Source: CAYUIS01 sp964444825
GTDB lineage: Bacteria; Chloroflexota; Anaerolineae; B4-G1
Direction of reading: 5' to 3'
Assembly (NCBI GenBank): GCA_964444825.1
Contig: CAYUIS010000074.1
Location: 1 to 24,518 of the forward strand
DNA: 24,518 nt
The notes under the pieces: model-generated
Database searches by the model: none
Seen by the model: only the letters and a program-made list of their open reading frames with translations
Told to the model about the DNA's origin: nothing
Shown: piece by piece, positions 1-7,423 of the stretch
Position numbering within the stretch: the stretch's first letter is position 1
How the letters are laid out: the number at the start of each line of letters is the position of its first letter
Made by a program: the position numbers and the translations under genes

Positions 1-1839
1 GCCATCATCGCTCACGTGGATCATGGCAAAACCACACTCGTGGACGGGTTGCTAAAACAAGCCAGAGTGTTTCGCGAGAATCAACAAATCGCCGAACGCG
101 TAATGGACTCGAACGATCTCGAACGTGAGCGTGGCATCACCATCCTGGCCAAGAATACGGCTATCACAATTCTGGACCCTGATACAAAAGAAAACGTCAA
201 AATCAACATTGTAGATACACCTGGCCATGCCGATTTTGGTGGAGAGGTCGAACGGGTCATGAACATGGTGGACGGTGTTCTACTGTTGGTGGATGCGGCC
301 GAAGGCCCAATGCCACAGACCCGCTTTGTGCTCAAAAAAGCGATAGAGATGAATCATCGTGCCGTCGTTGTCATCAACAAGGTGGATCGCCAAAATGCCG
401 ACCCTGACCGGGCGCTGAATCAGACCTTTGATCTGTTCATCGAACTGGGCGCCAGCGACGAGCAGGCAGACTTTGCGGTAGTATACACCAACGCCGTCAA
501 CGGTCAGTCTGGATTGACCCCAGACCTGGAGCCAGACCTACAACCCCTTTTCCAAACAATCCTGCGTCACATCCCGGCCCCACAGGTTGATCTAGACGCC
601 CCGTCTCAAATGCTGGTCACTACCCTCGGATACGATGAATATCGCGGCGTGACCGCCGTAGGGCGCATTTTCGCTGGTCGCCTGCAAGCAGGGCAGCGAA
701 TCGCCCGGATAACGACTGACGGGACAATACGACCCGAACAAGCCCAATACTTGTACGTCCACCAGGGGCTGGAGCGCATTGCCGTAGATGAGGCTCAAGC
801 CGGGGAAATTGTCGTGATCGCCGGGCTGGAAGACGTCTCGATAGGAGAAACACTGGCAGACTGGGAGAACCCGGTCGCGCTGCCCCCTATCCACGTCGAA
901 GAACCCACAGTGAGAATGACCTTTAGTGTGAATACTTCTCCCCTGGCGGGACGAGAGGGGCGCTGGGGAACATCGCGCAAATTACGCGCGCGACTGTTCG
1001 ATGAATTGCGCCACAATGTGGCCTTGCGGGTCACCGAAACCGACAGTGCCGACACGTTCACCGTTTCCGGGCGGGGGGAATTGCACCTCGCGATCTTGAT
1101 CGAGACGATGCGCCGGGAAGGGTACGAATTCCAGGTCTCGCGCCCGGAAGTACTCCTGCACCAGGGAGAACAGGGAGAACTATTGGAGCCATATGAAAAA
1201 GTCTACATCGAGACCAGTTCGGATACGCTAGGCGCAGTGGTAGAGATGCTGGGCAGTCGCCATGGGCAGATGCTGGATATGGTCGACACGCTGGAAAACA
1301 GCGTGCGTTTGACCTATCTCGCGCCGACCCGTGGCTTGTTGGGTTTTCGATACCGTTTTTTGACCGCCACGCATGGCAAGGGCGTGCTACACACCTTGTT
1401 CCACAGATACCTACACTTGGCAGGAGGAATCACATCTCGTTTGAACGGCTCTTTGGTTGCATGGGAGAGGGGCGTGACTACTTCTTTCGGCCTGCAAAAC
1501 GCCCAGGTCCGGGGCACGCTGTTCGTTGACCCTGGCCTGGTCGTGTACGAAGGCATGGTCGTGGGAGAGCATCAACGGTCTGGAGATCTGTCGGTCAACG
1601 TATGCAAGAAAAAGCAACTGACAAACATGCGTAGCTCATTCCGAGAGATAGCTGAGCATCTGACCCCGCCGCGCCGGATGAGCCTGGACGAAGCCATAGA
1701 ATATTTGGCCGATGACGAGCTGTTGGAAGTGACCCCGCAAAACTATCGCATCCGCAAGCGCATCCTCAACACAGAAGAACGTGGTAAACACGCCAAACGT
1801 ATCAAAAAGGCGCAACAACCACAGATCTCCACACACTGA
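1..1839 (+). CDS. typA: Ribosome-associated GTPase TypA/BipA (5' end outside window)
   Basis: This is a translational GTPase of the EF-G/LepA superfamily. It binds the ribosome and in known members supports growth under stress and at low temperature. The reading frame is open from base 1, and its first codons read AIIAHVDHGKTTL, the P-loop (G1) region normally a few residues from the true N-terminus. The gene therefore starts just upstream, and the internal GTG at 16 lies inside G1 and is not the start. Visible in order, numbered from base 1: G2 RGITI (about 44-48), G3 DTPGH (72-76), G4 NKVD (126-129), then the beta-barrel domain II, an EF-G III/V-like part with SGRGELHLAILIE, and the TypA-specific C-terminal domain. 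About 610 residues are visible, which matches the family length. It is followed by a 312-bp gap carrying the greA promoter, and no clear terminator is seen after it. Confidence 0.96.
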   Translation, partial: AIIAHVDHGKTTLVDGLLKQARVFRENQQIAERVMDSNDLERERGITILAKNTAITILDPDTKENVKINIVDTPGHADFGGEVERVMNMVDGVLLLVDAAEGPMPQTRFVLKKAIEMNHRAVVVINKVDRQNADPDRALNQTFDLFIELGASDEQADFAVVYTNAVNGQSGLTPDLEPDLQPLFQTILRHIPAPQVDLDAPSQMLVTTLGYDEYRGVTAVGRIFAGRLQAGQRIARITTDGTIRPEQAQYLYVHQGLERIAVDEAQAGEIVVIAGLEDVSIGETLADWENPVALPPIHVEEPTVRMTFSVNTSPLAGREGRWGTSRKLRARLFDELRHNVALRVTETDSADTFTVSGRGELHLAILIETMRREGYEFQVSRPEVLLHQGEQGELLEPYEKVYIETSSDTLGAVVEMLGSRHGQMLDMVDTLENSVRLTYLAPTRGLLGFRYRFLTATHGKGVLHTLFHRYLHLAGGITSRLNGSLVAWERGVTTSFGLQNAQVRGTLFVDPGLVVYEGMVVGEHQRSGDLSVNVCKKKQLTNMRSSFREIAEHLTPPRRMSLDEAIEYLADDELLEVTPQNYRIRKRILNTEERGKHAKRIKKAQQPQISTH

Positions 1840-2001
1840 CCGGTGCGCACCTGTCCTGGCCGAAAAGCACGTCTGTTTTTCACCTAAGCACAATTCCCCC
1901 ATTTTGTGGTGGAATGGCGACCTGTCAATCCTAATCCAGCAGTCATCTTCCTGGAAAGCGATATCCAGGACCCAATTCAGTAAACTCGTCCGTCGATAGA
2001 C

Positions 2002-2030
2002 TTTACAAATTGGCCACTTTGCGTTATAAT
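2002..2030 (+). promoter_or_regulatory. Sigma70-type promoter of greA
   Basis: TTTACA at 2002-2007 and a perfect TATAAT at 2025-2030 are separated by 17 bp. The expected start of transcription is near 2037, which leaves a leader of about 115 nt before the greA ATG. The rest of the typA-greA gap (1840-2001) holds no gene I can support. It does contain a small inverted repeat, CCTGGA/TCCAGG, at about 1949-1968 that is not followed by a T-run. Confidence 0.75.
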
Positions 2031-2052
2031 CTGCCCGCTCTAATTTCGGTCT

Positions 2053-2115
2053 GGAGCCAGCTCCCACCAATTGTCGGTAGGAACCCCGCTATTGTGTGGG
2101 GCATTTCTTTTTGCA
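2053..2115 (+). promoter_or_regulatory. Structured greA leader with terminator-like hairpin
   Basis: Between the greA promoter and its ATG lies a short stem, GGAGC/GCTCC (2053-2064). After it comes a 6-bp stem, CCCCGC (2084-2089) with GTGGGG (2096-2101, one G-U pair), followed by the T-rich run CATTTCTTTTT. This looks like a weak intrinsic terminator inside the leader. It could cause attenuation of greA or yield a short leader RNA, comparable in concept to the terminated greA leader transcripts known in enterobacteria. Function is inferred only. Confidence 0.4.
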
Positions 2116-2151
2116 CAAAACCCAAGCGCTTATCTGCATCAGGAACAGAGG

Positions 2152-2625
2152 ATGAATACCATACAAGAAACCTTCCTCACCCCAAACGGATATGAACGAC
2201 TGGAACAAGAATTGCTACACCTGCGCACGGTGCGACGTCAAGAGGTGGCCCGGCGACTCCACGAAGCTCTCGATGAGGGCGATATTCTGGAGAACGCGGA
2301 GCTGGAGGATGCACGCAACGAACAGGCTTTCGTGGAGGGGCGCATCCTGACGCTGGAGATTCTGCTCGGCAGCGCGGTCATCATCGAAGAAGAAGGTCCC
2401 AGGGAGACGGTGGGTGTCGGCAGCCGGGTGACGGTCGAGGAACGGGATGGCGGCCCACCTGAAAAGTACCACATCGTCGGATCGACCGAGGCGGACCCAG
2501 CCAACGGCTACATATCTAACGAATCACCACTGGGGCGGGCGCTGATGGGACTCAAGATCGGTGATATCGCCACCGTGAATGCCCCGGACGGCGTGCTAGC
2601 ATTCATTATCGCCGACATTCAGTAG
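2152..2625 (+). CDS. greA: Transcription elongation factor GreA
   Basis: GreA enters the RNA polymerase secondary channel and stimulates cleavage of backtracked transcripts. The product is 157 residues, the usual GreA length. The N-terminal coiled coil is clear (residues about 5-75, with YERLEQELLHL and an acidic tip region around DILENAELEDARNEQ). The C-terminal FKBP-like domain includes the family signature near the end (SNESPLGRALMGLKIGD). The ATG at 2152 is chosen because it follows an AGAG-type ribosome site and gives the family N-terminus (MNTIQETFLTPNGYERLEQEL). In-frame starts further upstream would fall inside the structured leader. The gene is followed by a strong hairpin and then lysS, a neighbourhood often seen in Chloroflexota and actinobacteria. 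Confidence 0.96.
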   Translation: MNTIQETFLTPNGYERLEQELLHLRTVRRQEVARRLHEALDEGDILENAELEDARNEQAFVEGRILTLEILLGSAVIIEEEGPRETVGVGSRVTVEERDGGPPEKYHIVGSTEADPANGYISNESPLGRALMGLKIGDIATVNAPDGVLAFIIADIQ

Positions 2626-2643
2626 ACAATCCGGCTGAAGTGA

Positions 2644-2687
2644 AAATGCCCACGCACAGCCCCGAGGGGCGGTCGGCGTGGGCATTT
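2644..2687 (+). terminator. Two-tier hairpin between greA and lysS
   Basis: A perfect 12-bp stem pairs AAATGCCCACGC (2644-2655) with GCGTGGGCATTT (2676-2687). It encloses a second perfect stem, GCCCC (2659-2663) with GGGGC (2666-2670). The 3' tail is only TTTGTC, so it is a strong hairpin with a weak U-run. It lies 18 bp after the greA stop and 34 bp before the lysS ATG. It may be a partial terminator, an attenuator, or a processing or stability element. Confidence 0.65.
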
Positions 2688-2721
2688 GTCTAATGATCAC
2701 GTTGCGAACCCAGGAGAGACC

Positions 2722-4230
2722 ATGGAACTGACAGAACTTGAACAACAACGGGTGGAAAAACTGGAACGACTGCGCAACGATGGCATAGACCCGTATCCCC
2801 GACGTACGAAACGCACCCATTCCATTGCCGAGGCGCTCGGCGCGCTGGAGGCAGCCGAAGCGGCAGGCCAGGACGGCCCAAATGTCGCCGTAGCGGGACG
2901 ACTGCGCAGCACACGGGTGATGGGAAAGGCAGCCTTTGCCCACATCGAAGACGGGAGCGGCTCGATCCAGTTGTTTCTGCGCATCCAGAACCTGGGAGAG
3001 GCGTCCTACGATACGTTCAAGAGGGACTATGACCTGGGTGATTTCGTCGGCGCGGAAGGCACTCTAATGCGCACCCGCTCCGGCGAGCGCAGCGTGCTGG
3101 TCACAGACATCCGTATGCTGGCCAAGGCGATCAGCCCACTGCCGGTGATCAAAGAGAAACAAGTGGACGGCGAACAGGTGCGCTACGCGGCTTTCTCCGA
3201 CACCGAGGAGCGTTACCGCCAGAGGTATGCTGACCTGGCCTCGAATCCAGAGGTGCGAGAGGTGTTTCGTATCCGGGCCCGCACGCTCAAATCGCTGCGC
3301 CGCTTTTTTGACCAGCACGACTTTCTGGAGGTAGAGACGCCCATCCTCCAGCCGGTCTATGGGGGAGCGGCAGCGCGTCCTTTTGTGACCCACCACCAGC
3401 AACTGCGCCAGGATCTGTATCTGCGCATTGCGTTCGAGCTGTACCTGAAGCGGCTCCTGGTAGGAATGTACGACAGAGTATACGAAATCGGGCACGATTT
3501 TCGCAACGAGGGGGTCTCCCACAAGCACAACCCCGAGTTCACCCAACTAGAGTTCTACGCCGCCTACTGGGACTATCACGACGTGATGTCCTTTTGTGAG
3601 CGGATGATCGCCACCGTCGCCGAGGAGGTACTGGGCAGTCCTGTGATCGAGTATCAGGGTCACGAGATCGACCTCAGTCCCCCGTGGCGACGGGTCACGT
3701 TGCGGGAGATTTCGGCCGAGATCACAGGCATCGACTATGCGCAGTACCCCACCGCTGCAGAACTGGCGGAGGCGATGAAGGCGAAAGGGCTGCCGGTGAA
3801 AGAGGGAGCCACCTGGGGTTACCTGATCGACAAAGGGCTGCTGGGCGAGGTTGAGCCGACACTGATCCAACCGACCTTTGTGATGGACTACCCACGGGAC
3901 ATATCTCCCCTGGCCAAGACAAAGCCAAATGATCCTACCCACGTCGAGCGGTTTGAGTACTTTATCGGGGCATTGGAGATGGGCAATGCGTTCACCGAGC
4001 TGAACGATCCCTTCGACCAGGAAGGGAGATTCGTGGAAATGGGACGGCTCTACGCACCCGAGGACGAAGAGGCCCATCCAATGGACGAGGACTATTTGCG
4101 GGCGATGAAATACGGCATGCCGCCCAACGGGGGCTTTGGGATGGGGGTCGACCGGTTGGTGATGCTGCTGACGGATCAACCCACCATCCGAGAGGTGATC
4201 CTGTTCCCACACCTACGGGCCAAGGAGTAG
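2722..4230 (+). CDS. lysS: Lysyl-tRNA synthetase, class II
   Basis: Charges tRNA-Lys with lysine in the cytoplasm. The product is 502 residues, normal for bacterial class II LysRS. An N-terminal OB-fold anticodon-binding domain (about 60-150) is followed by the class II core. Motif 2 reads FRNEGVSHKHNPEFTQLE, and motif 3 is GGFGMGVDRLVML near the C-terminus, followed by IREVILFPHLR. The LysRS-typical linker YRQRYADL is also present. The ATG at 2722 is preceded by AGGAGAG (2712-2718) and yields MELTELEQQRVEKLERLR. An in-frame TTG at 2686 would begin inside the upstream hairpin and is less likely. No separate promoter fits between the hairpin and the start, so expression probably depends on readthrough from greA or on a promoter inside greA. 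Confidence 0.97.
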   Translation: MELTELEQQRVEKLERLRNDGIDPYPRRTKRTHSIAEALGALEAAEAAGQDGPNVAVAGRLRSTRVMGKAAFAHIEDGSGSIQLFLRIQNLGEASYDTFKRDYDLGDFVGAEGTLMRTRSGERSVLVTDIRMLAKAISPLPVIKEKQVDGEQVRYAAFSDTEERYRQRYADLASNPEVREVFRIRARTLKSLRRFFDQHDFLEVETPILQPVYGGAAARPFVTHHQQLRQDLYLRIAFELYLKRLLVGMYDRVYEIGHDFRNEGVSHKHNPEFTQLEFYAAYWDYHDVMSFCERMIATVAEEVLGSPVIEYQGHEIDLSPPWRRVTLREISAEITGIDYAQYPTAAELAEAMKAKGLPVKEGATWGYLIDKGLLGEVEPTLIQPTFVMDYPRDISPLAKTKPNDPTHVERFEYFIGALEMGNAFTELNDPFDQEGRFVEMGRLYAPEDEEAHPMDEDYLRAMKYGMPPNGGFGMGVDRLVMLLTDQPTIREVILFPHLRAKE

Positions 4231-4267
4231 AATCAAGCCGAAAATCCGCGTTTTTAACGTAAATCTA

Positions 4268-4296
4268 TTGACGGTGGCGGCTATTTCGTGTATAAT
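4268..4296 (+). promoter_or_regulatory. Strong sigma70-type promoter for the secreted protein gene
   Basis: TTGACG (4268-4273) and a perfect TATAAT (4291-4296) are separated by exactly 17 bp, giving an expected transcript start near 4303. It lies 38 bp after the lysS stop. The next credible start codon is at 4631, so the transcript would carry a leader of about 330 nt. Confidence 0.8.
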
Positions 4297-4302
4297 GTTG
4301 GT

Positions 4303-4630
4303 ATAGTTAGTGGAGTTCCTCCAACGTGATCAATCGTGATCAACGAGGATCTTCCACAACTCGCATTGCAGCAATCCTCGGGCGGGGCATTGGGCAAGGC
4401 GCATCATCTGCGATACCCATCGTGTGTGAATTCAACACACAGCACCGCCCGTATCAGACAAAGGTGAAGGAACAAATAAAAAAAGATTAAAGGGGGGAGC
4501 CTGACGCAACGCCATCATTCCCGTTCCCCCTTGCTGGTCAATTTAACCGTTGACTATGGGCCGAGGGAGGAAGCACTCATTCGCCTATGAGTGCGACATG
4601 AGCAGACAGCTTGCGAGAGGAGCGGTACCG
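4303..4630 (+). promoter_or_regulatory. Long structured 5' leader, unknown class
   Basis: This gene-free stretch holds several inverted repeats in series: CGAGGAT/ATCCTCG (4344-4350 with 4374-4380); GGGCGG/CCGCCC (4380-4385 with 4445-4450); within that pair, a TGGG...CCCA arm containing CGCATCATCTGCG and a GTGTGT/ACACAC hairpin, which together suggest a three-way junction; AAGGGGGGA/TTCCCCCTT (4490-4498 with 4524-4532, one G-U); and GCACTCAT/ATGAGTGC (4573-4580 with 4587-4594, 6-nt loop) just before the ribosome site. A direct repeat CGTGATCAA occurs at about 4325 and 4335. No known riboswitch consensus could be matched by eye. The structures are seen in sequence, and a regulatory role is inference. 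Confidence 0.45.
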
Positions 4631-5599
4631 ATGACCAGAAGGAGCTATCAACTGATTGCGGCCGCAGTGGCTGCCGTGCTTTTGAGCGGCGTATCGGTAG
4701 CCTACGCACAGCAGCCGGACGAGTCCTGCAGGTACTTTGACGAGACGAAGCACAATGTGTGTGGCAAGTTTCTGGAGTACTATGACTCACGTGGCGGGCT
4801 GGAGATCTTTGGAAATCCAATCTCGGAAGCCTACTACAATCAAGATCTGGAGTTGGAGGTGCAGTACTTTCAGAACTCGCGCATGGAGTACCATCCAACC
4901 AATCCGGAGCCCTATCAAGTGCTGCTGGGCTTACTGGGTGACGAGTTGGGCTATTGGTCTCCACCAGCCCCACCTGACAGGATCCCGATGTTCAACAACG
5001 ACCTGCATCATTACTTCCCCGAGACGGGCCACTTATTAGAATACGTCTTCCTTGATTATTTCCGCGCAAAGGGCGGGCTGGATATCTTTGGTTATCCCCG
5101 CTCCGAGTACATGTTCGAGGATGGCAAGATGGTCCAGTACTTTCAACGGGCGCGGATGGAGTGGCATCCCGAGATCACCCCCGGCCCGCAGATGCACCTG
5201 GCTCTGCTGGGAGAGATGGTAGTCGACGTTTTCTCTGTGACGGGATCGGCCTTCGAGCCTGCCGAGCCCACCAACACTGAGCGGCCCCCGACCAAGCTAA
5301 AAGTCAGTGCCTCCGTGCGATACGTGATCATAGAACAGGCGGGCGGACAGACGGTCTATGTCTACGTGGCCGACCAGAACGGGGACCCAGTGGAAGGTGC
5401 AAGGGTAAGTATGGTTGTCGCGTACCCATCGGGTGACCAAGTCTATCCATTCGACGAGCAAACCGACAAAACTGGCTTTGCTGGGCATCACTTCGAAGTC
5501 CCCCAGACCTCGGCCGGCGAGAAGGTGGTCATCACGGTAACGGTCACCGCTGCCGGGCTAAGCGAGACGGTCCAGACATTCTTCTTCGCCTGGTGGTAG
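4631..5599 (+). CDS. Secreted protein with two tandem GG(L)DIFG-type modules and an Ig-like domain
   Basis: The product is 322 residues and predicted to be exported. A Sec signal peptide (residues 1-26: MTRRS, hydrophobic core, AYA cleavage box) precedes two homologous modules of about 80 residues, roughly 33-107 and 121-201. Each contains (R/K)GGL(E/D)IFG(N/Y)P-SE, (V)QYFQ-(S/A)RMEWHP and a closing LLG(D/E). Similar modules are common in uncharacterised Chloroflexota exported proteins. Residues about 222-322 resemble a beta-sandwich of the bacterial Ig-like type (VYVYVADQNGDPVEGARV, then TDKTGFAG). Two cysteines (33, 44) could form a disulfide. The ATG at 4631 is chosen for its signal peptide and the AGAGGAG site at 4616-4622; longer in-frame starts would place a hairpin inside the coding region. 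It has its own promoter and terminator, so it is probably monocistronic. Its function is unknown; adhesion or binding of wall or substrate is only a guess. Confidence 0.85.
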   Translation: MTRRSYQLIAAAVAAVLLSGVSVAYAQQPDESCRYFDETKHNVCGKFLEYYDSRGGLEIFGNPISEAYYNQDLELEVQYFQNSRMEYHPTNPEPYQVLLGLLGDELGYWSPPAPPDRIPMFNNDLHHYFPETGHLLEYVFLDYFRAKGGLDIFGYPRSEYMFEDGKMVQYFQRARMEWHPEITPGPQMHLALLGEMVVDVFSVTGSAFEPAEPTNTERPPTKLKVSASVRYVIIEQAGGQTVYVYVADQNGDPVEGARVSMVVAYPSGDQVYPFDEQTDKTGFAGHHFEVPQTSAGEKVVITVTVTAAGLSETVQTFFFAWW

Positions 5600-5626
5600 C
5601 GACAGAGCGACCAGTCAAAGCGAAAG

Positions 5627-5651
5627 GGCCCGCCTGTCGGCGGGCCTTTTT
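5627..5651 (+). terminator. Intrinsic terminator
   Basis: A perfect GC-rich 8-bp stem, GGCCCGCC (5627-5634) with GGCGGGCC (5639-5646), has loop TGTC and is followed by five T residues (5647-5651). It lies 28 bp after the secreted-protein stop. It sits between convergent genes, and on the minus strand it is followed by a looser CTTT-rich tail, so it may act in both directions. Confidence 0.9.
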
Positions 5652-5670
5652 GCTATAGATCCTGGGACAT

Positions 5671-6540
5671 TCAAGGAACAACAGAGATCACGATAGGCAG
5701 AACGACCCGGTCCCCGCCTCCCTGGGTCGGCACCCGGCCGGTGGAGGGATCATATAGGCCGACGGCGATTCTGGCTGAACCGGCGTAGCCAGTATCCTGA
5801 AAGGCCAGCGGGTGAAAGTCCTCAATGACCTCCCCGGTCACCCAAGTTCCAGTAGGACGCGTACCACCGGCTGGCGGGCCATCGTGCTGGGCAATCAGTC
5901 GCCCATCTTCTGCTAGCAAATGGGCGAACACTACATAGTCGACCGGGCTCGTCCCCGCCAATCCTCTCCAATACAGCGTCAGGGGCACAGCCTGGGCCGT
6001 GCTGAACTGTGTAGATGGCAGGTTATAGCTGACCAGCTCTGCAAAGTCACCAAAACGCGCGCCCACCGCCTGGTCCAGAGCCACGGCCGGCGGCGTATCA
6101 GTAGGCAAGGGCGTGGGCGCCTCGGGAGGCTCCACAGCCGACTCAGCAGGGATAGGTGTGGCCGCAGTCTCAACAGTGGTCGCCGACACCGTGAGGACGG
6201 GGGTCGAACTAGGGACCGGCGTAACGGTGGGAGTCGGACGTTCCACACCGGCAGCCGGTGTGGAAGTCAAAGACGGAGTCGCCACGTCCCGACCGGACAG
6301 GTTGGGCAAGACGACCATAGTGGCTACAAAGACGACCGCTCCAATGGCGACAAAGACGAGGGCCATCGCCCAGGACCGGATAGCGCTCGTGGCGGCCGCC
6401 TCCCGTTCGAGCGTAAACAGGGCCAGGCCCTGCTCCCGCTGGGCGGTCAAGGCGCGCACCACATAGATAAGCACGCCAATGGCACACGCAGCGTAGACAA
6501 CCCAGGCCTGTTCTACCAGCCACTGGAGGACAATTGTCAT
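5671..6540 (-). CDS. Membrane-anchored protein with Thr/Pro stalk and exported beta-sandwich domain
   Basis: The product is 289 residues and not a recognised enzyme. Two predicted transmembrane helices (about 11-31 and 58-80) flank a short loop carrying QREQGLALFTLEREAAA. A low-complexity Thr/Pro/Ser/Val stalk (about 86-150) leads to a C-terminal domain (about 155-289) with LTLYWRG, VVFAHLLAEDGRLIAQHDG, RPTGTW--GEVI and RIAVGLYDPSTGR. That pattern recurs as an extracytoplasmic beta-sandwich domain in many Chloroflexota membrane proteins, as I recall the family. Its ATG (6538-6540) overlaps the stop of the upstream purine nucleoside phosphorylase gene as ATGA, so the two are probably translationally coupled. 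Why a nucleoside phosphorylase should be coupled to it is unclear. Confidence 0.8.
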   Translation of the reverse strand: MTIVLQWLVEQAWVVYAACAIGVLIYVVRALTAQREQGLALFTLEREAAATSAIRSWAMALVFVAIGAVVFVATMVVLPNLSGRDVATPSLTSTPAAGVERPTPTVTPVPSSTPVLTVSATTVETAATPIPAESAVEPPEAPTPLPTDTPPAVALDQAVGARFGDFAELVSYNLPSTQFSTAQAVPLTLYWRGLAGTSPVDYVVFAHLLAEDGRLIAQHDGPPAGGTRPTGTWVTGEVIEDFHPLAFQDTGYAGSARIAVGLYDPSTGRVPTQGGGDRVVLPIVISVVP

Positions 6541-7379
6541 AGCGCCCCAAGCACTCCGCGAATGATCGTCTCCAACCGAGGGACCAAGGTCTGACCGGCT
6601 TCGAGGACCTCCTCGTGGGTCGTCTCCGCTGGTGGGGCTCCCTCCACCAATGCCACGTTGCTGATGCCCGAGAGCCCCAAGACGCGGATGGATCCGTGGC
6701 GAGCGACGATGACCTCGGGGACAGTGGACATCCCGACCGCGTCTGCCCCGATCAACCGCAGGAACCGTAGATCGGCCGGAGACTCAAAGCTGGGGCCTGC
6801 GAGACTGACATACACACCCCGTTGAAGCGAGATGTTCGCCTCTGCCGCTACCTGCCTGGCCAGCATCTGTAGGCCAGCATCATAGGGCTCTGACATATCG
6901 GGGAAGCGCGGCCCAAACTCGTCAAGATTGGGACCTCGCAGCGGATTCAGACCGCCCATCCCGATCAAGTTGATGTGATCGGTGATGAGCATCACGTCCC
7001 CAGGCCGAAACACTGGATTGAGGCCACCGGCGGCATTGGTGACGATCAGGCTTTCCACACCCAAGACCTGCATCACACGGACGGGGAGCCCGATTTGGGC
7101 CATCGAATAGCCCTCATAATAGTGCGCGCGCCCTTGCATCACCGCCACGGGCTGCCCCTCAAGCTGTCCGACGATCAGCCGCCCAACGTGCCCTTCCACC
7201 GTGGCCACTGGGAAGTGGGGGATGTCTGTGTAGGGAATCACAACTCTGTCCTCGACAGCCTCGGCCAGAGGGTTGAGACCAGAGCCCAGGATGAGGGCTA
7301 CCTTGGGCTGAAGTGGAGCGAACTGGCGTATGACCTGCGCAGCGGCCTGAAAGTCCGACCGTGAGAAGAACTCGGGCAT
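6537..7379 (-). CDS. punA: Purine nucleoside phosphorylase, trimeric (inosine/guanosine) type
   Basis: Catalyses phosphorolysis of purine (deoxy)nucleosides to base and (deoxy)ribose 1-phosphate for salvage, in the cytoplasm. The 280-residue length fits the trimeric class. Motifs present are the phosphate-binding LGSGL (31-35), GRAHYYEG (83-90), TNAAGGL (114-120), GPSFESPAD (195-203) and GADAVGMSTVPEVIVARH (211-228). Glu199 in SFES and Asn241 in GISN align with the purine-recognising Glu and Asn of the mammalian 6-oxopurine enzymes, which points to inosine/guanosine specificity. The ATG at 7379 is preceded by AGGAG. The gene follows the Xer gene after 44 bp and overlaps the next gene by 4 nt, so it is part of a small minus-strand operon. 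Confidence 0.95.
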   Translation of the reverse strand: MPEFFSRSDFQAAAQVIRQFAPLQPKVALILGSGLNPLAEAVEDRVVIPYTDIPHFPVATVEGHVGRLIVGQLEGQPVAVMQGRAHYYEGYSMAQIGLPVRVMQVLGVESLIVTNAAGGLNPVFRPGDVMLITDHINLIGMGGLNPLRGPNLDEFGPRFPDMSEPYDAGLQMLARQVAAEANISLQRGVYVSLAGPSFESPADLRFLRLIGADAVGMSTVPEVIVARHGSIRVLGLSGISNVALVEGAPPAETTHEEVLEAGQTLVPRLETIIRGVLGAL

Positions 7380-7423
7380 TTAACCGTCTCCTGTCTGTGC
7401 TAGCACCTACTCGGATGACCGCG

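Noticed and set aside
1840..2001. Terminator after typA
   Set aside because: Small inverted repeats exist (GGTGCGCACC, CCTGGA/TCCAGG) but none has a convincing stem plus T-run.
1636..2070. 144-codon minus-strand open frame over the typA end and the gap
   Set aside because: It covers the typA C-terminus and the greA promoter, with Cys/Phe-rich low-quality sequence and no family resemblance.
3064..4212. Minus-strand open frames of 160 and 221 codons
   Set aside because: They are opposite lysS, which is complete and conserved; no motif supports them.
4460..4540. Possible cyclic di-GMP class I riboswitch (GACGCAACGCC near 4503)
   Set aside because: It resembles only the GACGCAAAGCC half of that motif; the partner CACGCACAGGGCAAACC part and the tetraloop-receptor arrangement are missing.
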